Made by a program: the position numbers and the translations under genes
DNA from: Bacillota bacterium
GTDB taxonomy: Bacteria > Bacillota > Sulfobacillia > DUSP01 > JBFMCS01
Assembly: GCA_040754315.1 (NCBI GenBank)
Contig: JBFMCS010000043.1
Span: 16,212 to 80,211, forward strand
DNA: 64,000 bases
Direction: 5' to 3'
Notes under the pieces: generated by a model
Seen by the model: the letters and a program-made list of their open reading frames with translations, nothing else
Told to the model about the DNA's origin: nothing
The model's database searches: none
Part shown: positions 26,526-34,663 of the stretch, piece by piece
How the letters are laid out: each line of letters begins with the position of its first letter
How positions within the stretch are numbered: the stretch's first letter is position 1

Positions 26526-27218
26526 TCACACCGTGGTACGGTCATCTGCCTCTCCCCGCAGGTGAACGGGGATGACAGCACTGCGGAGTTCCGTGACCTC
26601 CTGTTCCAGGGATGTCACCCTTTCCACCAGGGACGAGAGTCTTTCCATGACGGCGTCTGGAAGATCATCGTGGCGCAAGTCCCTGAGGTGCTCAGGCTTG
26701 GTGAGGCTCCCGTTAGGCGAGCGAACGTTGCCAGGCACCCCCACGACGACGGAATCCGGAGGTACGTCCTTCACCACGACGGAATTTGCCCCTATCCGCG
26801 AGTTCTCACCGATGGTGATGGCGCCAAGCACCTTGGCCCCGGACCCCACCACCACTCCTTTGCCCAGGGTGGGGTGGCGCTTTTCCTTCTTCCAGCTCAC
26901 ACCCCCCAGGGTCACCCCTTGGTAGAGGGTGACACCCTCCCCGATCTCCGTTGTTTCACCGATAACTACCCCCATGCCGTGGTCGATGAAGAGTCCAGGA
27001 GATATCCGTGCCCCCGGGTGAATCTCAATGCCCGTGAGCCAGCGACCCAGGTGTGAGAGCCACCGTCCCGCCAGGTAAAACCGCCTCACCCATAGCCACC
27101 TTGCCATCCTGTATATCCACAGGGCATGGAGTCCTGGGTAGCACAGGACTACCTCCCACACGCTCTTCGCGGCGGGATCCCGCTCAAACACCGCTTGTAT
27201 GTCTTGCCTGAGGCTCAT
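26526..27218 (-). CDS. cysE: serine O-acetyltransferase
   Basis: A 230-residue left-handed beta-helix acetyltransferase that makes O-acetylserine from serine and acetyl-CoA, the first step of cysteine synthesis. The N-terminal helical part is short. The hexapeptide region contains [20 protein letters not shown] (catalytic His and Asp), [12 protein letters not shown] and [15 protein letters not shown]-terminal helices after about 195 replace the usual IDF tail that docks into cysteine synthase. Upstream on the same strand is a broken cysteine synthase, so O-acetylserine must be used by a sulfhydrylase encoded elsewhere. Confidence 0.93.
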   Translation of the reverse strand: MSLRQDIQAVFERDPAAKSVWEVVLCYPGLHALWIYRMARWLWVRRFYLAGRWLSHLGRWLTGIEIHPGARISPGLFIDHGMGVVIGETTEIGEGVTLYQGVTLGGVSWKKEKRHPTLGKGVVVGSGAKVLGAITIGENSRIGANSVVVKDVPPDSVVVGVPGNVRSPNGSLTKPEHLRDLRHDDLPDAVMERLSSLVERVTSLEQEVTELRSAVIPVHLRGEADDRTTV

Positions 27219-27299
27219 TTCCCTTCCTCCCTTCCTCCGTCAACTCCCCTGCCGCATTCGTGAAGAGGGCAGTTGAGTAGCGTTTCCCGCATGACGGGA

Positions 27300-28020
27300 T
27301 CATGATAACACGAGGTCCATGACCCTCAGGTTCAGCCCTCCGGCACAAAGCCTGCCCCTATCCCGTGTATCCCGTGGGGGCCTGGCTGCCCTCCTGAGAG
27401 TACGGGTAAACCCGCGGGCTCCACGCCAGATATCTCCACCGAGGGTTTGTGCGCCTTGAGCCCCTCACCCACACCAGTGAACGGTGCCTCCCGCCCTTAC
27501 GCCTGCCACAACCACATCCACCTGGCCGTCGCTATCCCGCCATAGCCGCGATCTCCCTGTGGACCTGAGGGTTGGCAGGGTTTAAGAACTGGTCAAGAAC
27601 GAGGTAGCGCCGGTCAGTGGCTGCCATGCCGTGGGCCGTGTCCACCGCCCCCTTCGTGCCCTCCTGGCCAGGGGTAAGCACGAGATCAGCACCAAAGGCC
27701 CTGAGGAGTAACCGGCGTTCGCGGTTCATGGTAGCCGGCATCAGCGAGCACCGGTAACCCTTGGATGCGCACACCATCGCCAGGCCTATGCCTGCATTGC
27801 CGCTCGTAGGCTCAAGGATAATGGTGCCGGGTCCAATGAGGCCGTCCCTCTTGGCGGCCTCCGCCATGCTCAGGGCTATACGGTGCTTCACGCTGGACCC
27901 GGGGTTGAAGAACTCGAGTCTCGCCACTACTGTGGCGGAAACGCCCTGGGCCAGCCGGTTTAGCCGTACCATGGGCGTGTTCCCGATAAGTTGAGGTGCC
28001 TTGCAAGGAATGGACTTCAT
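27300..28020 (-). pseudogene. cysK: cysteine synthase, frameshifted and truncated
   Basis: The first 160 residues look normal: [24 protein letters not shown] with the PLP Lys, and [20 protein letters not shown]. An in-frame TAG then occurs at 27532. Homology resumes in another frame (SDGQVDVVVAGVRAGGTV), stops again, and resumes in a third (GVGEGLKAHKPSVEISGVEP, then GPHGIHGIGAGFVPEG) before ending about 80 residues short. The conserved KDR after the Lys is KHR. At least two frame changes and a missing C-terminus make it non-functional. A short N-terminal peptide could still be made. Confidence 0.85.
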
Positions 28021-28056
28021 GGTGTCCCTCCCCTATCATGCTGGACGTACGAATAC

Positions 28057-28090
28057 AAAAAGACCCATCGCAACAATGGGGCGATGAGTC
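28057..28090 (-). terminator. attenuator terminator in the cysK leader
   Basis: On the minus strand GACTCATCGC pairs with GCGATGGGTC (10 bp, one G-U) around a 9-base loop, followed by TTTTT. It lies between the leader and the cysK start, where it can only act as an attenuator. Confidence 0.75.
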
Positions 28091-28120
28091 TCCGGTTGCC
28101 GCTTTGCTGGGTACCTGCTA

Positions 28121-28260
28121 GGTGCCACACTCAAGCGGAACAGGTGAACGGCTTAGGGCGGGGACTCACCGCATCCGGTATGCGCGGAAGCAGGCACAGC
28201 CCTGCCTCCGCCATCAACAGATGCAGGTGAGTGAACTGTTCCAGTTTCCCCGGCCCTTCA
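28121..28260 (-). promoter_or_regulatory. possible T-box-like leader upstream of cysK-cysE
   Basis: The minus-strand leader contains TGGCACC (28121-28127), the conserved T-box core, 31 bases before the attenuator stem. TGAGT just before it can pair with ACTCA of the terminator, giving an antiterminator. A TGC (Cys) triplet followed by A lies upstream in CACCTGCATC. Against this, Stem I is too short for a classic T-box, and TGGC predicts a tRNA with discriminator G whereas tRNA-Cys has U. I consider the leader regulatory but the class uncertain. Confidence 0.35.
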
Positions 28261-28404
28261 TCTTCGTCATGTCTGTCCTCCATCTCCTTCGGAGGAATGG
28301 GCTGATTTGAATCATATCCAACCACCGGGCAAGACGTCAACAAAAAGATCTTCCATCGCACTTGAGCGTAACAAGGTCAGAGGCCCCTGAACGATACGGG
28401 AATG

Positions 28405-28434
28405 AAAAACGAGGTACTTCAGAATGACCTCGTT
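28405..28434 (-). terminator. terminator of vapBC
   Basis: On the minus strand AACGAGGT and ACCTCGTT form an 8-bp stem with an 11-base loop, followed by a run of T. It lies about 40 bases beyond the vapC stop. Confidence 0.75.
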
Positions 28435-28474
28435 TGAGTCCACTCTTGATTAGCCAATCTATGCCCGCGGGCTT

Positions 28475-28879
28475 TCATGCACTAACCCAATTTTCGAGCC
28501 CAAGGCCCTCAACTCGCTCAAATTCATGGACATTATTAGTGACGATAATAAGTGCTTTAGCCTTTGCATGTGCCGCAATCAGCATATCCATAGCTCCAAT
28601 CGGAGTTCCTTGTCGCCGCAACGTTGCGCAAATTCTCCCGTATTCTGCAGCCGCTTCATCATCAAATGGCAAGATGTCCACAATGGACAGAAATTGATTT
28701 AGTGCAAGTGCGTTTTTTGCCGGGTATGCGCTTGCTTGTACTCCATGCATGAGTTCTGCAAGAGTAATTGCAGAAATGGCAACGCCGTCGCCCATGTTCG
28801 AATGGAGATTTATGAGCACATTTTCTGGTTTTTTCTTTATAAGATACACACAAATATTTGTATCCAGCATGTATTTCAC
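28475..28879 (-). CDS. vapC: VapC-type PIN-domain toxin
   Basis: A 134-residue PIN ribonuclease. [13 protein letters not shown] gives the first acidic residue, [13 protein letters not shown] the second (Glu), and [14 protein letters not shown] the third acidic group, together binding Mg at the active site; [16 protein letters not shown] is the conserved tail. VapC toxins cut tRNA or rRNA when released from VapB. The start overlaps the vapB stop (ATGA). Base composition is clearly more AT-rich than the neighbours, which suggests lateral acquisition. Confidence 0.93.
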   Translation of the reverse strand: MKYMLDTNICVYLIKKKPENVLINLHSNMGDGVAISAITLAELMHGVQASAYPAKNALALNQFLSIVDILPFDDEAAAEYGRICATLRRQGTPIGAMDMLIAAHAKAKALIIVTNNVHEFERVEGLGLENWVSA

Positions 28880-29106
28880 AACGTTTTCCTAGGAGGTTGA
28901 ACACCCTGATTGCGTCCGTCTGCAAAGAAATCATCGGTGAAGCTGTTAAGACCGTTAAGAAAGGTTTCCCATGCACGCTCTTTTGGAAACAACATAACAG
29001 CATTACCCACTTTTTGAATATATACTTCGTTACCCGAAAACCGGTATTCCTTCGGCAACCGGACAGCCTGGCTCTGACCATTGACAAATAATTTTGCAGT
29101 CTCCAT
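28876..29106 (-). CDS. vapB: VapB-type antitoxin (AbrB fold)
   Basis: A 76-residue antitoxin. The N-terminal swapped-hairpin DNA-binding fold reads [20 protein letters not shown] and [14 protein letters not shown]; the C-terminal helix [16 protein letters not shown] wraps around VapC. I choose ATG 29104-29106 because a GAGGTGA Shine-Dalgarno lies 6-7 bases upstream; TTG 29112 would abut that site. It represses its own operon with the toxin through the repeated AT-rich sites just upstream. Confidence 0.88.
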   Translation of the reverse strand: METAKLFVNGQSQAVRLPKEYRFSGNEVYIQKVGNAVMLFPKERAWETFLNGLNSFTDDFFADGRNQGVQPPRKTL

Positions 29107-29125
29107 TTCCAATCACCTCATTTGC

Positions 29126-29155
29126 AGTATATATTTTAGTATATACTACTGTCAA
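29126..29155 (-). promoter_or_regulatory. vapBC promoter with overlapping operator repeats
   Basis: On the minus strand a perfect TTGACA (29150-29155) is followed after 18 bases by TATACT (29126-29131). Inside are the palindrome AGTATATACT and a second TATATACT, spaced as expected for VapBC autorepression. Confidence 0.7.
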
Positions 29156-29219
29156 CGGCTTTATGAATACCCATTTTTCGCACATGAGAAGGTGTATCCA
29201 AGGACATGGTCGGAATCTT

Positions 29220-29252
29220 CGGAACCAGGATTATATCGGAACCAGGATTACA
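29220..29252. repeat. 16-bp tandem direct repeat
   Basis: CGGAACCAGGATTA(T/C)A occurs twice with a 17-base period, immediately beside the truncated dehydrogenase. It could be a replication-slippage or insertion scar. Confidence 0.6.
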
Positions 29253-29263
29253 GAGGATCGATG

Positions 29264-29716
29264 TCAAATCCCTTCAACAGAGCCGCCTAACATCCCGGCC
29301 CAGGAGAAGTGCCGGGTCCCATGTGTCCACCGGCCGCTGCGCGGGAACCGCTCGGCCTCGCCCAGTCGCCTAGCGGAGGCGAGACTAGGGGCGAAGGCGA
29401 GGTCCGCTGTGGTCTCCGTTAGGACCCCAGGTGTTGGTGACGAGATTCCCCTGCGGGTGCATTCGGCTACGTCGATGTTGTCGTAGCCCACTGCCATGTT
29501 CGCCACCACCCGGAGCCCGGGCGACGCATCCAGGATCTCTCCATCAACCCGGTCCGTGAGCAGGGTGAAAATGCCCTGGGCCATCCTGGCCTCCTCAAGG
29601 AACACGTGACGTGGAACTGGGCCGGGGGAGCCACATACCCTCAAATCAAAGGCCTCCGCGAGTGCCTCGATGATGTCGAAAAAGGTGTTGCAGGTAACGT
29701 AAACCCTGGGCTTCAT
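29264..29716 (-). pseudogene. truncated D-2-hydroxyacid dehydrogenase
   Basis: The first 125 or so residues are a good match to the substrate-binding part of D-isomer-specific dehydrogenases: MKPRVYVTC at the start, LRVVANMAVGYDNIDV, and TPGVLTETTADLAFA. After RLGEAERFPRSGRW homology stops and 20 unrelated residues follow before the stop, so the NAD-binding domain and catalytic residues are missing (normal length about 320). It has a good AAGGAGG start signal. The break lies next to the short tandem repeat and the AT-rich vapBC segment, which suggests a deletion on insertion. Confidence 0.8.
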
Positions 29717-29939
29717 GGAGGCTTGCCTCCTTGGAAGGCGGCTTTATTCCTCTCACTCTACCAGAAAACGATTGCCTGGCCACACCGCCGAGGAACCCTC
29801 CCATAGGGGTCCCCTCGGGAACCGGGTAGGCTTACCCAGAGGCTCAGGGGTTTGTCATGCCCGGAAGCTCAGGCAGCTGCGGGCGTGGCGCCACGGTCAA
29901 CGAAGCTATAGATTAGCCCTAGCCCGCGATTGGCCTGGC

Positions 29940-30701
29940 TTAGGGGGGGACGAATTCGCCCAAGATGCGAAAGGGCTTTCGAGCGCACTGGCCCAGGGCG
30001 ATCAGGTCCGCCCGGTCCCCAGCAGCGAGAAGGCAGGTGGCGGGCCCTGCTGACCTCTCCACGTCCAATCCCGCCGTGTCCCCCCACTTGAAGCGGCAGC
30101 CGTAGAGGGCGCTCAAGCCCGCTGCCTCGCGGCGTATCCCCCTTGAGCCCACCGGCAAGACCTCCCTTGCCCGGCCTGAATCCACCAGTCTCCTCACTGT
30201 GGAGGGCTCAGCCAGGTCAGGGTCTCCCAGGCGCACCTCTGGGCCCACCTTGGGAACCCCGAAGCAGGCCAGGGCATCACCCGGGCCAAGGCGCCCCATC
30301 AAGCCCTCACCCTCCAGGAGAAGGGCCAGGACAGTGATGCCAAAACCTGTCTGGACCGTGGGCACGTTCCTCTCCATGCTCCCGGTCAGGCAAAGCCCGG
30401 GGTCAAGCCCGATTGAGACCATCTCATCGGAGATTCCTCTCTGTATCTGGGCCCCCGTGGGATGAGGCTCCACAGCCAGGGTGTCAATGACGGCCACAGG
30501 CCGGGCTCCCACGGACATGACCTCCATGAGTGCCACCCGCACGCCAAAACGGCCCACCACGTATGCAGGCACCCTAATGACATCGGCGGGCTTCGGGCCG
30601 ATGCCCCCTGAGGAATCGCAGGAAATCACCAGCATACTGCCGCGGCCAATCTCCAGGAGGGTCAAGTCGCGGTACCTGCGAGGCTTGGCCTCATGCCACA
30701 T
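29940..30701 (-). CDS. cblS: alpha-ribazole kinase (AIR-synthase fold)
   Basis: A 253-residue member of the PurM/ThiL-like superfamily. LVISCDSSGGIGPKPADVIR is the ATP/Mg-binding signature, and GFGITVLALLLEGEGLMGRL and GDALACFGVPKVG belong to the N-terminal fold. Proteins of this type that lie next to an ECF S-component and a B12 riboswitch are CblS, which phosphorylates alpha-ribazole for lower-ligand salvage. I place the start at ATG 30699-30701, with GGGGAGGG upstream; the longer frame covers non-coding DNA. Follows cblT on the same strand. Confidence 0.82.
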   Translation of the reverse strand: MWHEAKPRRYRDLTLLEIGRGSMLVISCDSSGGIGPKPADVIRVPAYVVGRFGVRVALMEVMSVGARPVAVIDTLAVEPHPTGAQIQRGISDEMVSIGLDPGLCLTGSMERNVPTVQTGFGITVLALLLEGEGLMGRLGPGDALACFGVPKVGPEVRLGDPDLAEPSTVRRLVDSGRAREVLPVGSRGIRREAAGLSALYGCRFKWGDTAGLDVERSAGPATCLLAAGDRADLIALGQCARKPFRILGEFVPP

Positions 30702-30805
30702 GGGTCTCCCTCCCCGTAATCGTGTTCTCCCCGGGCCGGGGCTTCCCTCCTGGCTAGTGCCGGGCCTGCCCCACAGGCCCGGCTCTCTTGGCGGAAGGCC
30801 ACAGC

Positions 30806-31345
30806 CTAACGGGCAAGCCTTGAGCCCAGGATCTTGCGGAGGGAAAGGTAGAGCACCAAGGTTCCTGCAATGTTCAGGGCGGAGGCTACCAGCAGGGGTA
30901 CTACCATGGCGGCGAAGAACCCTGGGCCAAAACCCGGGATGGGGATGAAGGCTGCGGGAAACAGGACTCCGTTCATGAGGATGCCGGCGATCGCCGCCAG
31001 CCACAGGCTCCTCCGGGCGACATACGAGAAGACTGTGGCACAGATGGCCATGCCTGCTGCGATGATAAGGTGGATGGGAACGCTCAAGGGAAACCCCGCG
31101 GTCAAGGCTGTGAGAAGGTGCCCCAGGGAGATTACCAGGGCTCCCTCAGGGGCGCCCATGAGAATGGCCGCCAGGTACCCCGGGAGGGAATCCAGGGCAG
31201 GGGTTCCTGTGAGGCTCGGCAGCTTCAGGTTGGCCCCCACGGCACTCAGTGCTACTAGGAACGCCAGGTAGACCAGGCGGGTACCGGAAAAGAAACCCTG
31301 CCTCACCCTGGGATGCCCGTGCCCTTCTAGGTGCTTAGACTGCAT
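30806..31345 (-). CDS. cblT: alpha-ribazole ECF transporter S component
   Basis: A 179-residue membrane protein with five to six helices and the ECF S-component features LVYLAFLVALSAVGANLKLP, MGAPEGALVISLGHLLTALT and HLIIAAGMAICATVF. It would bind alpha-ribazole and use the shared EcfA/A'/T module, which is not in this window. ATG 31343-31345 is preceded by an exceptionally strong GGAGGAGGAG. A cobalamin riboswitch and terminator lie directly upstream, and the kinase cblS downstream, so regulation by B12 is clear. Confidence 0.85.
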   Translation of the reverse strand: MQSKHLEGHGHPRVRQGFFSGTRLVYLAFLVALSAVGANLKLPSLTGTPALDSLPGYLAAILMGAPEGALVISLGHLLTALTAGFPLSVPIHLIIAAGMAICATVFSYVARRSLWLAAIAGILMNGVLFPAAFIPIPGFGPGFFAAMVVPLLVASALNIAGTLVLYLSLRKILGSRLAR

Positions 31346-31385
31346 GTTTTAATCTCCTCCTCCTTAGGTTTTCGGCCTTGGGTGA

Positions 31386-31422
31386 AAACGAAAAGTCCCT
31401 AGCTTGATCCGCTAGGGACTTT
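31386..31422 (-). terminator. riboswitch-controlled terminator before cblT
   Basis: A 12-bp stem (AAAGTCCCTAGC with GCTAGGGACTTT) with a 7-base loop, followed by T-rich RNA on the minus strand. Located between the cobalamin aptamer and the cblT start. Confidence 0.88.
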
Positions 31423-31481
31423 GCCATCATCCCAAGTTTGCGCTCTACTCCCCTCCAGCCGGAGGCTAGAGCCATTCTGAA

Positions 31482-31675
31482 CAGGCAGGTCTCCTGGCTG
31501 GCGGCTCATCGCCCTTGCCGCGCCTTCCCGGGGCGAAACGCCCCAGTGGCCTGCGGCAGGCTCCTCGCTTACAGTGGCGGGACCGCACCGGCTTTACCCT
31601 GCCCCATGGGCGATGCTGCCCCGGGGACTGGGGTCACCGGTTTCCCTATTCTCCCTCAATGAGGGCACCTGTCCA
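31482..31675 (-). ncRNA. cobalamin riboswitch
   Basis: The minus strand carries the B12 aptamer in order: AATAGGGAA near the 5' end (about 31645), GCCGGTGCGG and CCCGCCACTGTA (31570-31580), then GAGCC near 31502 and the B12 box AGCCAGGAGACCTGCCTG (31483-31500). High B12 should favour the terminator and shut off cblT-cblS. Confidence 0.93.
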
Positions 31676-31950
31676 GTGCTTCTCTGTTCTGTTTTCCCTT
31701 CCCATTATAGATGGGGGCTTCCCTCCAGTCAATGCTGGGGTTTTCCGCATTCCCCTTCGGTGTCCAGAAAATTACCAAGCCCTCGCTGGTACCACCTTTG
31801 CCGGCGTCGCCCCGCTCCCGGAGAGGGGCTGCACCTAACTGGCATGAGCGCGGGGGCACATCTTGCCCTGGAGCGAAGGTTTTCCGGGGGCCTCCGCGAA
31901 ATAATAATAGCGCTGGTGCCTGCCTTACCCACATGCGAGGAGGCGATGCA

Positions 31951-33468
31951 ATGCTGGTGGCCACCGCCGCTGAGATGCGCGAGATCGACAAGAGGGCCAT
32001 GGATACGGGGATCCCGGGCCTTCTCCTCATGGAGAACGCAGGCAGGGCCGTGGCCATGGAGGCCCTGGGGATGGAGCCCCAGGGACCCATCCTGGTGCTC
32101 GCGGGCAAGGGCAACAACGGAGGGGATGGGTTCGTGGCTGCCAGGCACCTGCACTGCCAGGGTGTGGACGTGGAGATATGCCTCGTGGGGAGGATCGATG
32201 AGGTAAAGGGGGATGCCCGGGTTAACCTTGAGATATGCCGGAACATGGGTCTAGACGTGCAAGAGGTGCCAGATCCCGGGGAGGTCCTGGGCCTGTTGCC
32301 CCGTGCGGGTCTTGTGGTGGACGCACTCCTGGGCACCGGCTTCTCCGGAGTCCCCCGGCCCCCCATTTCCAGCATCATAAGCGCCTTGAACGCATCAGGC
32401 AGGCCCGTCCTGTCTGTGGACATCCCATCCGGTGTTGACGCGGATACCGGTGCGGCGGACCTGGCAGTGAGGGCATCCCTTACAGTGACCTTCGGCCTTC
32501 TGAAGAGAGGCCTCCTCCTCTATCCCGGCGCATCCTGTGCCGGGGACGTCGTGGTGGCCGATATATCGATACCCCCTTCCGCTGTGGAAGCACAGGGGAT
32601 CAAGGTACGCCTGGTCACTGAAGACCTGGTGAAAACCCTCCTGCCGCCCAGGAGGGAAGACTCTCACAAGGGTGACTTCGGCCACGTCCTGGTCCTGGGA
32701 GGGTCCCTGGGCTTCTCGGGCGCTGCCGTCCTGGCGGCCATGGGAGCCCTTCGCGCCGGCGCTGGCCTGGTTACGGTTGCCGTGCCCAGCTGCATCCAGC
32801 ACCCGGTGGCTTCCTCAGTCAAGGAGGCCATGACCCGGGGTTTACCCTGCGGTGATGATGGTCGGTTCCGGGCAGAAGCGGCCCGGGAGGTACTGGAGAT
32901 GGCAGCGCGGGCCCAGGTCGTGGCCATCGGGCCCGGCCTGGGTCAAGGTGAAGGTCCCAGGGCCGTGGTAAGGGAGGTTCTTGAACGGTGCCCGGTCCCT
33001 GTGGTCCTGGACGCTGACGGTCTCAACAATGCCGTTGGCTTGCGCCCGGGCGGCTCCCGGCTGGTCATGACGCCTCACCCTGGGGAGATGGCCCGCCTCA
33101 CCAGGAGCACGGTCCAGGAGGTCCAGCGGGACCGGCTTTTCGCTGCCACCTCCCTGAGCGAAGACACAGGATCCGCTGTCCTGCTGAAGGGGCCCCCCAC
33201 AGTGGTGGCCTACGGAGGCCTGGCTTACCTCAATCCCACAGGGAACCCGGGTATGGCCTCGGGCGGAAGCGGGGACGTGCTGACTGGTATCATCGCTGCC
33301 CTCATGGCCCAGGGCCTGGAGCCAGGTGAGGCCGCTTTCCTGGGGGCCTTCCTTCACGGCATGGCTGGGGACGAGGCCCTGCACGAGAAGGGACAGCGAG
33401 GGATGATAGCGGGAGACCTGCTGGATCATCTACCCCGGGTTCTTGGCCGCCTGGAGGGGATCCTGTGA
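31951..33468 (+). CDS. nnr: bifunctional NAD(P)H-hydrate epimerase/dehydratase
   Basis: A 505-residue metabolite-repair enzyme. The N-terminal epimerase half (YjeF_N, about 1-215) has MREIDKRAMDTGIPGLLLME and AGKGNNGGDGFVAARHL. The C-terminal ADP/ATP-dependent dehydratase half (carbohydrate-kinase fold) has GDFGHVLVLGGSLGFSGAAV, AIGPGLGQ, VVLDADGLNN, MTPHPGEMARL and GSGDVLTGIIAALMAQG with the catalytic Asp. Together they repair hydrated NAD(P)H. The start at 31951 has GAGGAGG 8 bases upstream. Nothing in the neighbourhood is functionally linked. Confidence 0.93.
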   Translation: MLVATAAEMREIDKRAMDTGIPGLLLMENAGRAVAMEALGMEPQGPILVLAGKGNNGGDGFVAARHLHCQGVDVEICLVGRIDEVKGDARVNLEICRNMGLDVQEVPDPGEVLGLLPRAGLVVDALLGTGFSGVPRPPISSIISALNASGRPVLSVDIPSGVDADTGAADLAVRASLTVTFGLLKRGLLLYPGASCAGDVVVADISIPPSAVEAQGIKVRLVTEDLVKTLLPPRREDSHKGDFGHVLVLGGSLGFSGAAVLAAMGALRAGAGLVTVAVPSCIQHPVASSVKEAMTRGLPCGDDGRFRAEAAREVLEMAARAQVVAIGPGLGQGEGPRAVVREVLERCPVPVVLDADGLNNAVGLRPGGSRLVMTPHPGEMARLTRSTVQEVQRDRLFAATSLSEDTGSAVLLKGPPTVVAYGGLAYLNPTGNPGMASGGSGDVLTGIIAALMAQGLEPGEAAFLGAFLHGMAGDEALHEKGQRGMIAGDLLDHLPRVLGRLEGIL

Positions 33469-33614
33469 AAGCCCTCCGGAGACACGGCTGTCATTAGAGG
33501 CAAGAAAGCCCGGCGTGCCCCGGGGTCTGACCGCCGGAGGCCGGAGGAATGATGGGGAGGCACCCCGGTATCAGGGGGCATTCCAGTATGTGCTCCTCGG
33601 GGTCTAGGTGTAAC

Positions 33615-33629
33615 AGGGGGTGGCCCCCT
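33615..33629 (+). terminator. short GC hairpin before the desulfhydrase gene
   Basis: AGGGGG and CCCCCT pair around a TGG loop, followed by TCATAATAAAA. The stem is strong but short and the tail is A-rich, so termination is only possible, not likely. Confidence 0.25.
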
Positions 33630-33658
33630 TCATAATAAAAGAGAGTGAGGTGTCCTAG

Positions 33659-34663
33659 ATGCGAGTTGGCAGCCTTCCCAGGGTCCGGCTGGCCCACCTG
33701 CCTACCCCCTTTGAAGAGGCGAGATGTCTTTCCCGGGAACTAGGGTTCAGGGTCTTCCTGAAGCGGGATGACCAGACCGGGTTGGCCACGGGCGGGAACA
33801 AGGCCCGGAAACTGGAGTTCCTCATGGGGGATGCCGTCACGAAGGGCGCCGATGTGGTCATTACCACCGGTGCGCTGCAGTCCAATCACGCCCGGCAGAC
33901 GGCGGCAGCTGCGGCCCGCCTGGGTATGAGGTGTGTTCTGGTACTCACGGGGAATGCCCCCAGCGTGTTCTCGGGGAACCTCCTCCTGGATCGATTCCTC
34001 GGGGCGGAGGTGGCGCTGATCGGCAAGGAAGACCCCAGTACCGCCATGGAGGAGATCGCCCGGGAGGTAGAGGCCAGGGGCCGCACCCCCTATATAATCC
34101 CCCTGGGGGGCTCCAGCCCGGTGGGAGCCGCTGGCTACGTCCTGGGGATGCTGGAGCTATTCGGCCAGGCGGCGGAGGCCGGCATCACCATAGGCCACAT
34201 AGTCACCGCCGTTGGATCGGCGGGCACCATCGGGGGCATCCTGGTGGGGACGAGGCTCCTGGATCCCGCGGTAAAGGTCACCGGTATAAGTGTGGGGAGA
34301 AGCTCCGGTGAGCTTGCCAGGATGTCCGCGGACGTGGCCAACAGGACCTCGCGCCTCCTGGACCTTCCCCTTGGGTTCAAGGAGGAAGACCTCACCATCT
34401 TCGACGGCTACGTAGGCGAGGGCTATGCCATACCCACGGCAGGGTGCTGGGACGCAATAAGGAAGACCGCTTCCTGGGAGGGGGTAATCCTGGACCCGGT
34501 CTACACGGGGAAGGCCATGGCCGGGTTGATGGACCTCGGCGCCAGGCACTTCGATGGGCCCGGCTGCGTGGTTTTCCTGCACACGGGGGGGACGGCAGCG
34601 CTCTTCGCCATGGCCGAGGACATCCCAGAGGCCGGGGGCCAGGGGATAGGGCGCGGTGTCTGA
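33659..34663 (+). CDS. D-cysteine desulfhydrase / ACC deaminase family
   Basis: A 334-residue fold-type II PLP enzyme. LAHLPTPFEEARCLSRELG leads into FLKRDDQTGLATGGNKARKL with the PLP Lys, then TTGALQSNHARQTAAAAARL and the glycine-rich phosphate loop AVGSAGTIGGILVG. The pattern fits D-cysteine desulfhydrase (D-cysteine to pyruvate, sulfide and ammonia) better than ACC deaminase, but the two cannot be separated safely here. It overlaps the asparaginase start by 8 bases and begins a run of amino-acid catabolic genes. Confidence 0.83.
   Translation: MRVGSLPRVRLAHLPTPFEEARCLSRELGFRVFLKRDDQTGLATGGNKARKLEFLMGDAVTKGADVVITTGALQSNHARQTAAAAARLGMRCVLVLTGNAPSVFSGNLLLDRFLGAEVALIGKEDPSTAMEEIAREVEARGRTPYIIPLGGSSPVGAAGYVLGMLELFGQAAEAGITIGHIVTAVGSAGTIGGILVGTRLLDPAVKVTGISVGRSSGELARMSADVANRTSRLLDLPLGFKEEDLTIFDGYVGEGYAIPTAGCWDAIRKTASWEGVILDPVYTGKAMAGLMDLGARHFDGPGCVVFLHTGGTAALFAMAEDIPEAGGQGIGRGV

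Noticed and set aside
28081..28110. SAM-I riboswitch suggested by GCGGCAACC
   Set aside because: The other conserved SAM-I elements are missing or in the wrong order.
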